The notes: generated from the sequence alone by a model not told the origin. A DNA stretch of 64,000 nucleotides from Acanthochlamys bracteata (GCA_019914995.1 CM034142.1:1240001-1304000), one strand, 5' to 3'; numbered from the stretch's first letter, positions 12,364 to 25,329 are shown. Made by a program: numbers and translations.

Positions 12364-13919
12364 TTTGATGAGTCAAGTACTGTCAAACTATATAGAATCC
12401 CAAGTTAGCAAGCAATGTTTTTCTTTTTTCCCCATATATCAGGTTTCATAATTTCAGTGATCAGCATGAATTTCCCAAGCAGTAGGTGTAACAGAAGAAC
12501 TTTTAGTAGTTTCAAATCAATGAGACAGACAATGAAAATCTTAGTTCATCACTACTCATTGAACTCATCTCTAATTCACTTTTTACCGAACTAAGTTCTA
12601 TCGAATTCAGTTTAACCAAACTTACTTCCTGCCAATTAAAACACACCATAAGCATCTTCCTCTTTGCAAATTTGAAGATTCTGTTTGCTTCTAGTGAAAG
12701 TTCAAACTTCAAAGGTGTGTGTTGTGTTCTGGTGCCACTTTGCTTTTAGGTGTTGTGTTCTGGTGCATCTTTGCTTTTAGGCAACGACCTAACTTTTGCT
12801 CCTCTTTGCAGTTTGCTTTTGGAGATGCTCTTGCTCATCTTCAGTAACACTCATGATCTTCATTGTGTTTTGATGTCTGTGTTTCACTTTACAACGACAT
12901 CTTTTTATGGAGATGTTGATTAAGTGCCTCATCTTCAGTTATTAATATAAACAACAACAAGAGAATTATTTTTTTCCTTGCAATTAAAGAGAGCTACCCT
13001 AATTATATATGATATAGGAATAACGTTGTTGTCGGGTCAAGCCAACCTAACCTGACCCGACCTGACCCGATTATGTAGTCTAACCTAAAATGCTACTACC
13101 CACTATCAAATTCGGGTTTTTTTTAAAAATTCAAACTTCGTTACATGAATATGTAAATGATTTTAAATTCTTTCATTTACTTAATTGAAAAGAATGCTAC
13201 ATAGCTACATCAATCACACCCACAAATTTATGTAATGTTTTAAGATTTTTAGCAAAAGCAAAAAAGGGTGTGTTGAATATAACAATAATCAAATTTTTAG
13301 TTTAAACAGATCAATTGATCGGGTTAGATTGAAAGTCAACAAGGTGGACCTAAACCTGAACTCTATCCAAATTTAAAGTAAGATCATATTTTAATTGCGT
13401 GAAAGTGAGTTTTATCAAAGTCAAATTTGGAGTAGAGTTTAATGAAACTAAAATTCGAAATGATAATTAAAATACGTGAAGTAAAAATTTAGAGTAAAGT
13501 TTGAAGTGGAGCTCAATATGAAAGTAAAAATAAAATTTTGATTGGCTATTAGAATATGTAAAGTGATCTGAACTCAAAATTTGGCATGAGTAAAAGTGAA
13601 GTTTGTTGAAACACGCCAAGTTACTCATCCAAATCTTGTTAGAACCAGACTAATCCGTCAATCCGAAGTCTAAATCGATTTCGATGTGTAAATTAATCAA
13701 ATCTGCATTTGGCATGGCTTGGTATGGGTTGACTTGGACAATTTTTTTAAAAATTTATTATTTATTATTTATCTTTTCTATTTAATATATGTTCTGCTCT
13801 TTTTATAGCTTTTAGATATTTCTCCCAATCTTCTCTCGCATGCTTATCTTCTTTTCTCCACTCTTTCTTTCTTTCTCCTCTCTATTGCTTTTTCAGTTCT
13901 TCTTCCACCTCCCACATCG

Positions 13920-14310
13920 CTTATCTTCTTTTCTTTACTCTTTTCTTCTTTCTCCTCTCCGCAGGTTTTTCAGTTCTTCTCCCACCACCTGTCACTAAAT
14001 AAGTATCTCTATTAGCATATATGTCGCATTATGTCTAATCAGATAATTATGGTGCGAAAATTCTTGGATTAAATATCATATGATCGATTAAACCGAGTCT
14101 AGAATCCATCTCGTATTCTTATTAGAATCTGAGATAATATTTAGAGCACAAATTTGGTTATCTGAGAAGTCTGAACTAACCGGTGCTTCTTTAAGAAGTT
14201 TTCTTTTTTTTCTCAATTCTTTCCACCAATCTGAATATTCAATTAATTTAAAATATGAGCATTTATTATAGCTAAACTTATCACATTAAGTACATGTCTC
14301 AATTGTTTTT
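13920..14310 (-). mobile_element. Ty1/copia relic, duplicate in unit 2
   Basis: This is the second copy of the zinc-knuckle and protease fragment. The part before the protease motif is the same as in unit 1, but differences around 14020-14100 break the reading frame, so no long open frame remains. It came with the segmental duplication and is not a separate insertion. Confidence 0.7.
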
Positions 14311-16027
14311 GAAACCTTAAAAAAAATAGTTGGGCCTGATCTGGTCAGATCTGTTAAATCTAAATCGGAGTCTATGTCTGATTAAATCTGAGTCTGAGTC
14401 TGGGTCTGAAATCTGAGTCTGAGTCTGATCTAGGTCTGATCTGAGTAAGTTGGTCTGAGTCTGATTCAGCTTAAATTTAGTTCAAGATGGTTTGAGTCGG
14501 TCTGAGTTTGGTTGAGCTTAGATCTGATTCAAATTGGTCCGAATCAGTCTGAGTCTGATTCAACTCATATCTTAGTTTGAATCAAAAGCAATCGACGGTG
14601 AAGATTTCAATTGAGTGATCTGACGGCAGCGATCGGCGGAGCAGCGGATCCGGTGATTGGTGTCGGATCTGGCTGTTGGAGGTAGCGGCGGCGGAAGCGT
14701 CGACGATTTTGGCGGATAGGTTTGATTTTTTTTCTGTAGATTTAATCCGTTTAAATCGTCTGATTTGCTTTTGTCGAAATTTCTAACTGTTTTAATCGTA
14801 TCTTTACAATCGTAACGGATAGTCTTGTCAGAATCTGACCGTAGCAGTCGTTATCTCCACGACGGTGGCGGACAAATCTAAAATTTTTGTTCTTCTATCA
14901 TGTTTAAAAACTTTTTCAATCTTATTAATTTATAATTCAATAGAAGTACATATATATAGACTTTTTATAATACTAAATATAGAGAATTTTAAAATAGTCA
15001 AAGATATCTAATTCTAAGAAAATATATATAAAATAATTAGAAAAGATATCTACGTAATTATGTATTGATTCATGCCAACAATAGTTTCCATTAATCTTGA
15101 TGAAAGTATACTTTAATCTTATTCATCAATCCTATAATATAATTACATATATATAAACTTTTTATAATACTCAATAAGTAGAATTCTAAACAAAAAATAT
15201 ATATTTAATTTTAGGAGAGATCTAAATACAAAAGATTTCTAATTCTAAAAAAATATTTTAGTATAACTATAATATTAGATATATGTTGATTCAAACTAAT
15301 AAATTTGCATTGAATAAAGCCTAACAACAGAATGAAGACATCAGTTGCTTTTTCCACAAAATCTTCTAAGCAGTGTTACAAAGACCACTTACAACAGTCG
15401 ATTAGTAAACAACATTCTGTGTTAGAATTTTCAGTTGTTTAGAATTGCCGCTTACAACAAGATGGCTTGAAGAATCTTCTTATCAGCAAACAAACAGATC
15501 GACTTCATGCAAGAATTGAAGATCTCTTTGTTTAGAATTTTTGAAATAAGAATTTTTAGTTCTTATAGCAAGCAAAACTGCCATGGCTCGTCTTTTTTAG
15601 ACTAGCAAAAACCTTATAAACTTCTCTGGATTTCTTCATCCGCTTCGCATTCTCAATTTATAAATCTCGGCAATTCTTGCCTGAAGTCGATCTCTTTGTT
15701 TGTTTTTAATGACGTGTTTCAAACGTCTATAACTTTACTTTTTTTGGTCAAAATTTGAGTTCCGGACAGTTTTTATATTTTAATTACACAAAAAATTCAG
15801 AACTCTACTTTCACATACGAAATTTCAGTTTCAATTTATTTATTTGCACACTTTTCAATGCAATTATATTTTTAATTTTTAATACATTTTTAAAAATTAT
15901 TGAAACACGAACACTGAACTCTACTTTCACTTTATTTTTTAATAAATTTTACTTTCTATATTTTATTTTTATAAAATTTAATTATAGATATTTGAAATAC
16001 GTTCTGAGCAGCGTTAAGTACTTAGCT

Positions 16028-16715
16028 GTCAGAGCTATGCAGTTGTCAATGTTGATGGAAGTTCTTCTGAGCAAATCAAAGTAGCTACAAAGTACGTTTA
16101 TATAGGATGCACAATTTCATTTTTTTATGTGATTTTACTAATTATTTGTTTCAAGTTTGTCGTAGATTTTCATTTCTTTCTATTTATTATTCTTTTTTTT
16201 CTTGCTTTGTCGATGCTTAACGTTTCTTTCTTTTATGAATTTCATGTAGGGAAACAAACTATTTATTTGGAATCTGCAAGCTTCACATTTCCTGTCTGGT
16301 AAATGTCAATAGTTTTTTTTTATTGCTTTCTTTTCTAGCTCGAATTGGTTTATATTTGAATGTACATAGAACTCAAAAAACCGAAGATTTGTTTCAAAAA
16401 GAATTATTATTTTTTTGTTTATTTTGTAAGGTTGGATGGTTAGTAGACACCTTACTATTTATGGCTATACCATTATATAAGAAAATTCTACGAAACGGAG
16501 CTAAGTAAGATATATTCAAATTTAGGGCTTCGTTTGGTTGAGTGAAGTTAGTTCTGCAACACTATGTTGTTTAAACATAGGTTTGAAAAATGAGCTAAAT
16601 TCTTTATTTGATGATTAATCTCATTGCATTGCTAAAAAGTCGGGTTCTGTTTTAAGTTTATATGACAGATTCCATGGAGAAAGAAGCAAAGACTATTGCA
16701 GAGGTATCAAAAGTG
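16028..16715 (+). pseudogene. Decayed paralogue of the membrane-protein gene, unit 2
   Basis: This is the duplicate of the relic at 9640-10325. The piece encoding FMAIPLYKKIL lies at about 16430-16507 and is unchanged. The DSMEKEAKTIAEV piece follows near 16667. A one-base difference after VLEL (ctccaag here, ctcaag in unit 1) shows the copies are drifting without frame constraint. Confidence 0.55.
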
Positions 16716-18177
16716 TTGGAACTCCAAGTTATACTTAGGTCCGAATTAGTAATGTGTAAAATTTGATGAGTCTGAATAAAAGACGTACGAGATTGATGCG
16801 TTAGAATCGGATTAGTAGTGTAGGAATTTGAAATGATGTTCAAATGAAAAACGGACTAATCAATTTGAAAATGGGCCAGCAATTTGTTTTAGATTGGGTC
16901 AAGTAGATCTTAACTTGATCGGCTTAACAGCCCACGCTCCTTAATAGTCACATATTGGCTAGATGCTGAAATAGATATATGCTTATAAGTGAGGAATGCT
17001 AATATATAAAAATTAGCTAACTTTTTTAGTGTGAAAATCCAATCCTAAAACAAGTAACGAAAAATATCTCTACAAATGTTATGAATCGCCGTTGCCCATA
17101 CCAAGCTGAAAAATGAACCCTTGGAAGTTTTGCATTGTGCACAACACAAGGATGCACAACAAGTTTCAAGACATAATTCATGAAATCGTATTCTTTTCTA
17201 AATTCATAGATCATTAAATTTTCATTTTTTTTGTGTTATCTTTTCGGTTGGGCATCTATAGGCTAGTCTCCAATTAGTAACGGAAGGGCAGGAGATAGTG
17301 AAAGATAGAGTGGCTAGTAGAATACGCTTGACTTAATATGGAGATGTTAGAAATATAATCCAAATAAAAAACGTACTAACTAATTTGATAGATACGCCAG
17401 ATTTTGTTTTGGGTAAGTAAAATTAAATTGTGAGTTAGTGGGCTTAACAATTGATCGCTTCTTAATAATTCTTTATTGATAGTTTGATAGAAAAAGTATA
17501 TGATTATAAATGAAATATACTAATTCTTAAATAACTAGCTAATTATTTTGGTATGGGATTAGATCTTATATATATATATTCTGTGCATTTGAATAAGTGA
17601 ATTAAAGTAGCATGCTCATGCAAGCATAGCTAAAGTTTATTTGACTAACATTAACAAAAAGTTTATTTTTTTGGGTTTGTTGGTGGAGCAGGAAGATGAA
17701 ATAAATAATGAAGCGGTAGCGGTCATCATGGGACGTTTGGCTTAACTTATCAAAGTACTTTCATTCCAAAACAAGTCATATTTTATAGTAAATTAATTAT
17801 AGTATTTTTTTAAAAAAAATTAAAAGATAAAAACTTATATATCATAAAATCTTTATAATAATATTTATTATTTTTTAAATAAAAAATTATGTTTATATTT
17901 TTAAAAATTAAATATAATTATTTTAAAAAAAACTCTTTATTATAATTACTCCTAAACTTCAAAGCCAAGATCATCAACAACGTACTACATACTCGTTTGA
18001 AAATGCTTATGGCAGCGGTAACCGAGAAGAACATGCCAATGTGTTACGCATTCAAAACGTGAATCTTATAATGTTTTTGTGAATATAAAAAATGAATTAT
18101 ATTTGACTTTATTATTTCTATCTCCTTCAAGTCTTGCTTCTCTCTGTGAACTGTTTGATTGTAAGTCTTTCAAGGCA

Positions 18178-20854
18178 ATGGAACCAACTGCTACCGCCGG
18201 CAGCAATGAAACTTCCAGCAGGTTTGTAGTACTAGTTTTTTCACGGTTGTAGAAAAAAAAAATTTGTAATACAGTTTTTCATAGTTGAGTAATTAACGAC
18301 TTCGATTATTTTGTGATATGTGTGTAGAGGGAAGAAGACTTCTTCTGTTTCTGAAACCCCTTTGAGATCTACGAACGCATTCATCTCTCTCCCTGACATA
18401 CCCATATGGTGCTCCAAAAAATTTTCTTTTCAAGAAAAAATTTCCTTTTATTTATTATAGTTTTAACAAGATTCATATATGGTTTTTTTTGTGTGTTTTT
18501 GGTTTCAGGGCGAAAATCTTGCTGGGTTCAGCAATAGTTATTGCAATACCATTTTACAAGAAACTAATGAAACTAGAAGGTATGCAATTTCAATCTTTTT
18601 ATTTTTTTTACAAATCTTTCAAGCTGTAAATTAGACGCTTTTGAAGGAAAAAAACAAAAAACGCATATTTATTTCATCCGAAAAGTTTTTTTTTTTCAAA
18701 AACTCACTTCTGCGTGACTTTCGTAATTTATTTTCTACAAATATATTTTCATAACCTTATTCTTTTAAAATTTATTTTTGCAAAAACTCAGAACTTGCCA
18801 AAACTGACTTTTTTTTTATTTTACAATTTACTAGATTCTGTGGAGAAGGCGGCGGAAGTGGCTTTAGAGGTAACGGAGAAGGTAGCAGAAGCTACAGAAA
18901 GCTTAGCTTCCAAAGCCGCTGCTGTGCTTCCTGAGGGAAGCTTAAAAGCAGCAGCTGCTGCAATTGAACATATTTCAGAAGCTGTAGACAAGCAAGCTGA
19001 AATAGCTGAAGCCATTCTTCAAAAGGTTTGAGATTCTCATTTTCTATAGCTTTTTACAAATTAAATTCTGAATTTAAGACTTTTTCCAAAGTTTTTTGCA
19101 AAAAAAAAAATGTTTTGTTTAAAATTTTATATTGTATAGTTTAGCCGAATTATATGCATATTAATACAAATTTAAATCGTTGAACATGGGAAAAAAAGAA
19201 AAATTGAAAGTTAGGAGAATTTTAGATTTTATACTCTAATTATTTATTTATAACTCTACTAAACACACGAGAGAATAGTCTCATATTGAATAGTTATAAA
19301 CATGTTCTTCTAAGTCAAATTTATAATTAAGTATCAAAAAGTGAATATTTAATGTCAATTTGCAAAGAAAACATGCCAACTATTAACTACCATATAGAAG
19401 TTTATATATGAGAAACCATCTAAGAATGTAATTTTTGGTCAAACAAGTAATTGTGTGATGTTTATTACCAAATTGGTTCAACAAAGATGATGAGGTATGC
19501 TTGACGTTGTGTTCCAAACGCTTTTTATTTCTCTATTTTATTTATATTTTTTAATAAATTTTTTATAATATTTTATAAAATTATTTAAAATTTTTAAAAA
19601 ATATATTATATTTATTATTATTTATTTTAGTTAATTTTTAGGTTAAAAAATAATTAATATTTTCTAAAATAAGATAACAATATCCTTAAGATGAATAAGG
19701 GGCTTCACTAAAGTATTATTTTTTTTTAAATCCAGTAAAGTAACATCAATATTTGTGTTCTTCCTTTTTAGTATTTTTCATTCATTTTTTAACTATACAT
19801 TTGTGAGTAACAATATCAGCAATTTCATAATTTTAGTTACGGACATAATATTAGATTTCGAAGCGCAATATTAACTCCTTTATTTTTAGTCTATAAATTT
19901 ATAAAAGTATTTTGTTTTTTGGAGTTATTTTTAAATTTTTGTAATGAATTATGAGCAGGTGGATATGGCGACAGATCAAGTGGAGAGATTGGTAATGTCT
20001 ACTGGAAAAATGCAAGACATGGAAGCTAAATTAGCTAAACCTTCGATAGAAGTACTTCAAAAGGTAACTCAAGAAAAAATGAATTATCAAGTGCTTATAA
20101 AGTATTTTTCACTTTTTTATTTTATTTTATATTTTAAAATAATTTTAATATAATATTTTATAAAATTTGTTCAAAGATATTAAAAATTCATGTTATAAAA
20201 TCTTATTATTTATTATTTATTTTTAAAGTAAAAAATAAAATATTATTTTTAAAAATATAATAAAAATACTTTTATTTAAAAAATTTTATTTTATAAATCG
20301 TTTCAAATACGTTCTAAAGCACAAGTCTTTAAGTTTTTTTTTAGTTTAGTAGTTAAGCTTGCGTTGTTTTCGCTTTAAAAGTGAATTTTTTTAAAAATGA
20401 AATTTTAAAATTTAGTTGTTAAAAATAGTATTATTAAAAATAATATATTTTTTATATTAAAAAATAAGTTGAAAGTGATTTTTTATATATTTTTTATAAT
20501 AAAAAATGTATTAAAAATAAATTTTTAATATAGAAAAAGTTACTTCTAATGTATTTGTATAATGAATAATGAGCAGATTGATATAGTAACAGATCAAGTG
20601 GAAAAATTGGTGAGACTTACCAATAACTACAAAATACTCACTAAGCCAAAATCAACTAAAATAGTATAGTAAATTTTCGAAGACAAGTCTTGAAAAAATG
20701 AATTAAAATAGATGCTAAAATTCTTCCTTCATTTTTTAAACTAACTATTATTTGTTTAACGAATGATGAGCAGAATGATACCATGTTCCCTAACAACAGT
20801 GAGGAAAAATTGATTGAGGCAAATTTGACTGACTCTACTATAGAAGAATTTTAA
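18178..20854 (+). CDS. Small Ala-rich single-pass membrane protein of unknown function
   Basis: I do not recognise this protein. Seven exons are supported by GT-AG sites and consistent phases: 18178-18221, 18328-18408, 18509-18579, 18835-19025, 19959-20063, 20577-20609 and 20774-20854, giving 201 residues. Residues 1-41 are Ser/Thr-rich. Residues 42-58 form one membrane segment (AKILLGSAIVIAIPFYKK). From about 65 to 128 there is an Ala/Glu/Lys-rich amphipathic helix that looks like a coiled coil (DSVEKAAEVALEV). The tail repeats a [VI]D-x-[AV]TDQVE-[RK]-L motif in exons 5 and 6. Its first two exons and promoter lie inside the duplicated unit, so a truncated twin exists at 11797. The splice model beyond exon 4 is less certain because exons 5-7 are short. 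Confidence 0.72.
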
Positions 20855-23134
20855 AGGAAAACCTTAGGTAAAGTAAATTAAAACTAAGTTAAAGTTTTTC
20901 TAGAAAAAATAAGGAGTTTTTTTTAAATTATCTTAAAACTTTTCAAAAGACGAAATTAATTTATTTATCAAAATAATAATAATAATATCGACGATATAAA
21001 GACTCGTTGTCCCGTTTGACATTACGTTTTAATTTTTCATTTCATATTTTTAATTATAAGTATATAAAAAATTTATTTAAAAATTTAAAAAGTGTAGAAA
21101 AATTTTACGTATTGAGATCTTTTCATTTGTATATTTTTATTATTTTTTTAGAAATTAAAAAAAAGCTTGTTTTTTAAAAAATTAAAATATTTTTATTTTA
21201 GACAAATTCTACTTCATAAATACTTCCCCATATATATAATTAAGGATTATGTTTCTTCTTTTTCTTTGAATAAAGAGTTATTTTTTATTTTAATGAATGA
21301 TGCTGCAGGTTGATACGGTGACTGACCAAATAGAGTAACTAGCAACAAGACAATCGTCTTCATTTGTAATATGATACATGCTTAGCACCTAGTTTTTTTA
21401 ATCTCCTTTGTAGAATTTTTCAAGCTTCTATATGTCAATGCAGGATCCATTTTTACCGTATTAAGAATCACTAGACACTATAAATGGTGACTGTGCCTGA
21501 AAAGATTTCGAGTTTAAAATTTGGACCATATTGTATATGTTTTTACCTCACTTCAACTTTGAATATGATTGCTATTATTGGTTTGAAGAATATTGTTAAG
21601 AAAAGTTTAGTACAATATTGTTTATTAATAATTCTAAGATGATATTTAACTCATTATTTTTATAGCCAAATAATTTTGAGAGAAATTTTAAATTTGTCAC
21701 ATGATATCAGAACAGGTTGGACCGGATCGGTTTAAAATATGAACTAAATTTGATTTTATATCCATATTATTCAAGACTTTTTTGTTCTTCTCTATTTTAG
21801 GGCAAAATAGTCGCTTTATTTTTAGAACAGATAGTCCGTTTTATTCAAATACAGTTGTCCGATATATTTTAGTATAAATAATATATTTTATTTCAGGACA
21901 GATAGTCTGTTTTGTCTTTAATTCAAGTTTATTATAGAACAAATAATTCACATCAGTTCAATTAAACAAAAATTATTATTGGTTTCAAAAGTCAAAAATT
22001 TTAATCATTTGATTTGAATATGATTTGGGTTTAATGGTCTGTTTAAAATTATGGGTAGCGGTAAAGAATGAAGAGAAGGTGAAGTGTTTTCGGACATCTA
22101 CCTATATTTTGGGAGAGCTTTTCTCCCCAATAAGTTTATTTTTAATTCTAAAATAATGATGCATGATTTTTTATAAAGCTTTTTAAAAATTTTAAAAATA
22201 TAGATGAAATATAGATTATGAAATGATTATATGTATACTTTTTATTTTTTTAAATATTTATAAGATAATATATCTAAAAGTTTTTTTTAAAAAAAATTCT
22301 TTTTTAATAAGTACTCTTAAACGTTCCCTTAGTAGCGCTTCATTAGCACATGTATCAGTTGCATAAAACTTCAATAAGTTGTTATTTCGAATCTGGATTG
22401 GATATAAGTGAACTTAGATCAATTGGTAGATGTTTGGGAGAGTTTAAAAAAAATATTTTTTACTCCAATTTTTTATTTTATATTTTTTAATAAAACTTAT
22501 ATAATTGTTTATATAATTTTTTAAAAATTTAAAAAAAATAAAAAAATTTTACGTTGTGATATCTTATTATTAATTATGTGTAGATCAAAAAAATATGTTT
22601 CGTTTTTAAATTTTTTTGAAATACACTACTTTTAGAAAAAGCTTTTTTTAAATAGCACTCATAAATATCCCAAATTTGATTAGCACGTGCATCAGTTGTA
22701 ATAAAATATTTCTTTTAAATAAGTATTTAAGAAGTGAATTTTTAATAAATAAGTTTGACAAATGTGAAATTTTATATTTAATTATAATCGAAAATGAATC
22801 TAAAAGTGAATTTTTATATTTAGTTATATCAAAGTAAAGTTAAGAGTTTATTATAAAAGAATTGTTTTAAATCTTTTAATCAACAAAATTTTTTAAAAGA
22901 TCATTAAAAATTAGAACCATATATAGTTAAACTGCCATTTTTTTAAAAAAAAAAAGATAAAAAGCAAACCATATAGGAGACCAACTGCTTTCTTTTATTA
23001 CAGTAAATTATCCATATTAACAAGTTTTAACCATTTACTGTTTCACTTTGTGACGCCGTTTTTTTACTTCAAAAGATAAACCAAAACAAAATCAAAAGCA
23101 AAACAAAGAAGATAACAAAAATTTGACATAATTC
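20855..23134. other. Intergenic sequence, AT-rich
   Basis: Apart from the orphan exon at 21309 no coding sequence is supported. It holds the 3' region of the membrane-protein gene, AT-rich repeat-like patches near 21010-21220 and 22430-22670 with the family core tttacgt, and the promoter and leader of the RRM gene just before 23135. Confidence 0.5.
21309..21335 (+). pseudogene. Orphan duplicated exon, possible alternative last exon
   Basis: After a ctgcag acceptor the sequence reads VDTVTDQIE then TAA, matching the repeated motif of exons 5 and 6 of the gene at 18178. It begins in phase 0, the same phase in which exon 6 ends, so it could act as an alternative last exon if exon 7 is skipped. 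In the main model it lies beyond the stop at 20854. Confidence 0.45.
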
Positions 23135-25329
23135 ATGGCGCTCCAACTCGTTCCCTTCCCTTCATCTCTTCCCCCTTCTTCTTCAACAACAAATCCCTCT
23201 ACTTCTGCTCCACCAATCTCAACCAACACTATTAATCTTCTCTCCGGCCGCCGTCGGCGTTTGTTCTCCACCGATTTCGTTTCACTATGTACAAGTACTT
23301 CTACTCGGGCAACTTTTGCAGCACCGGAGGAATCCGTCGAAGCTTTGAATGTGCCTAAGACAAGATTGATCGCGCAGAACCTGCCGTGGACTTGCACGGC
23401 CGAAGACGTTCGAAAGCTTTTCGAAAAGTACGGTACCGTTACCGATGTCGAGGTAATAATTTTTTTTTTGGAAAAAAACATCAATCTATCTATAAAAAGA
23501 AATTGAAATTCCCTACTTAATTTGTTGTTCTCAAATTTATGCTGCTATGCAATTTCGTGACAGAAGAATTAACAATTTTCATAGAAATTTTTTGTTTAGA
23601 TATCAATGTATAACAATACAAGAAATCGCGGATTGGCTTTCGTTACAATGGCTTCTGAAGAACACGCTCTGGCAGCACTCAACAATCTAAATTCCTACGT
23701 AAGCATTACTTCATTACTCAAAAATTTCTCAGTTTCTTTTCAACTTTTATGGTTTCGTTTTTTGTTGCTTAGGAATTCGAAGAGCGAACGATAAAGGTGG
23801 AATTCGCGAGATCATTAAAGAAAAAAACAACAAATGTTCCAAGTGAAAAATACAATGTGTTTGTTGGAAATTTAGGATGGAGAGTGAGATCAAAAGATCT
23901 TCGCGAAATCTTCGACTCGAGCTGGAAAGTATTATCTGCAGATGTTATATTCCAGAGCAATCCGAGGCGAAGCGCGGGCTATGGATTTGTTTCGTTTGGT
24001 TCTAAGGAAGAAGCTGAAGCGGCAATCTCTTCTTTCAATGGAAAGGTAAACTTTCTTCACCCAAAACTCAGCTGATGTTTAGATTTACTTTTTATCTATA
24101 ATTTTTTTAATAACTTTTTATAATTTATTAATTTTATAAAACAAATTAAAAGATAGAGAAAAAATTTTATACATAATATTTTATTATTATTATTTCTTAG
24201 ATAATAAAATAGATTTATTTTATAAAACTTTTTTGTAAAAGCAATTCTAAATATCACTTTTAAGACAGTAGATAGAGAAGATGTTTGGAAGTAATTTTAA
24301 AATAAAATTTTTTTGAGATGAAAATATTTTTATTCTTTAAAAAAAATAAGTTTTATTTTTTTATTTTTAAAAGAATAATAACAAAATTTTATTATATAAA
24401 ATATTTGTATATTTTAAATATTTATAAAATATATTTAAAATATAAATTAAAAATTAAAAATTTATGTTTTGATAAATTGAACCAAACGCATGAGTAGTTG
24501 CTCGGAGATTGTAAGTGGTGCTCATACTTGTATGTTAGTGGATTTTAGGATTTTTAGCTTATAATTACTTTTATTTAAATTTTTATTTTATATTTTTAAA
24601 ATATATTATAGAATTTGGTAAAAAATTTAAAATTACAAAAATATTTTACGATATAAGATTTTATTATAATTATTTTTATTATTATTTTAGTTAAAAAAAA
24701 TGTTTAGTTTAAAAGTTTTGAAAATGTATTTTTTTAGAATTGTTTGTTTTTAATAAGCATCCAAACGGATCAGACCGAGCTTAGTGGGCTCTAACATTGA
24801 TTTAGAAATTTGGATCTAAATCTTAAGACAATGTCTGTATTTATCGAGGATTTATAACCAGGAACAAGCCCACCAGCACTAAAGTCTCTTTTAAGTACGT
24901 GTTTAATAATACTAAACTCAATTTTCTATTTTAAAATTTAATTGGAGCACTTCATATATTTAAATCGTGATTGAAGAACTTTAATTTTATATTTTAAACC
25001 AAATTTTATTTTTATTAAAATTTTTTTACTCTAAATTTTATTTCAAATTTTATTTTTTATTTAAATTCTATATTTTATTTTTATCAAATTTTATTTTTTA
25101 TTAAATTTACTTTTTACAAAACTCAGTTACACCCGTTAACATGCATTCAACTTTAAAGAAAAAATTATTAACGGTTTTTCTTGCGTGTATGCAGGTATTG
25201 ATGGGGAGACCAATTAGAATGTACCTTGGAAAGCAGAGAAGTGGTGGTGAAGTTTTATCTGCAGCGGAAGAGCAAGATGTGCTAAAAAATGAAATTAACG
25301 AAGATGCAGATCTAGGAAACCAATCCTAA
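23135..25329 (+). CDS. Chloroplast RNA-binding protein with two RRM domains
   Basis: This looks like a chloroplast ribonucleoprotein, a class that binds and stabilises plastid transcripts. There are four exons, 23135-23452, 23600-23698, 23773-24045 and 25195-25329, all in phase 0, giving 274 residues. The first 65 residues or so are Ser/Thr/Pro-rich with few acidic residues and an RRRR patch, as in a plastid transit peptide. RRM1 has RNP2 at 77-85 (RLIAQNLPW) and RNP1 at 116-123 (RGLAFVTM). RRM2 has RNP2 at 168-175 (VFVGNLGW) and RNP1 at 207-214 (AGYGFVSF). The C-terminus is acidic. Conservation of both RNP motifs argues for real RNA binding. The start is the first ATG after a purine-rich leader. 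Confidence 0.92.
24280..24490 (+). repeat. MITE-like element inside intron 3 of the RRM gene
   Basis: It begins gatgtttggaagt and ends gaaccaaacgca, with the AT-rich core between. It helps explain why this intron is about 1.15 kb while the other two are short. Confidence 0.5.

Larger units (their letters stand above)
12056..18433. repeat. Tandem segmental duplication, unit 2
   Basis: This is the second direct copy of the 6.4-kb unit. It runs straight into the remaining exons of the membrane-protein gene. Only about three bases (12053-12055) separate it from unit 1, and there is no long homology at the breakpoint, which suggests end joining or template switching rather than unequal crossing-over between repeats. 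The copies differ by scattered substitutions, small indels and a few dense clusters of differences. Confidence 0.93.

Noticed and set aside
18821-19015. Minus-strand open frame of 64 codons
   Set aside because: It is the reverse shadow of the Ala-rich exon 4 of the plus-strand membrane-protein gene.
23092-23484. Minus-strand open frame of 130 codons
   Set aside because: It overlaps exon 1 of the RRM gene on the other strand, has low complexity, and shows no domain.
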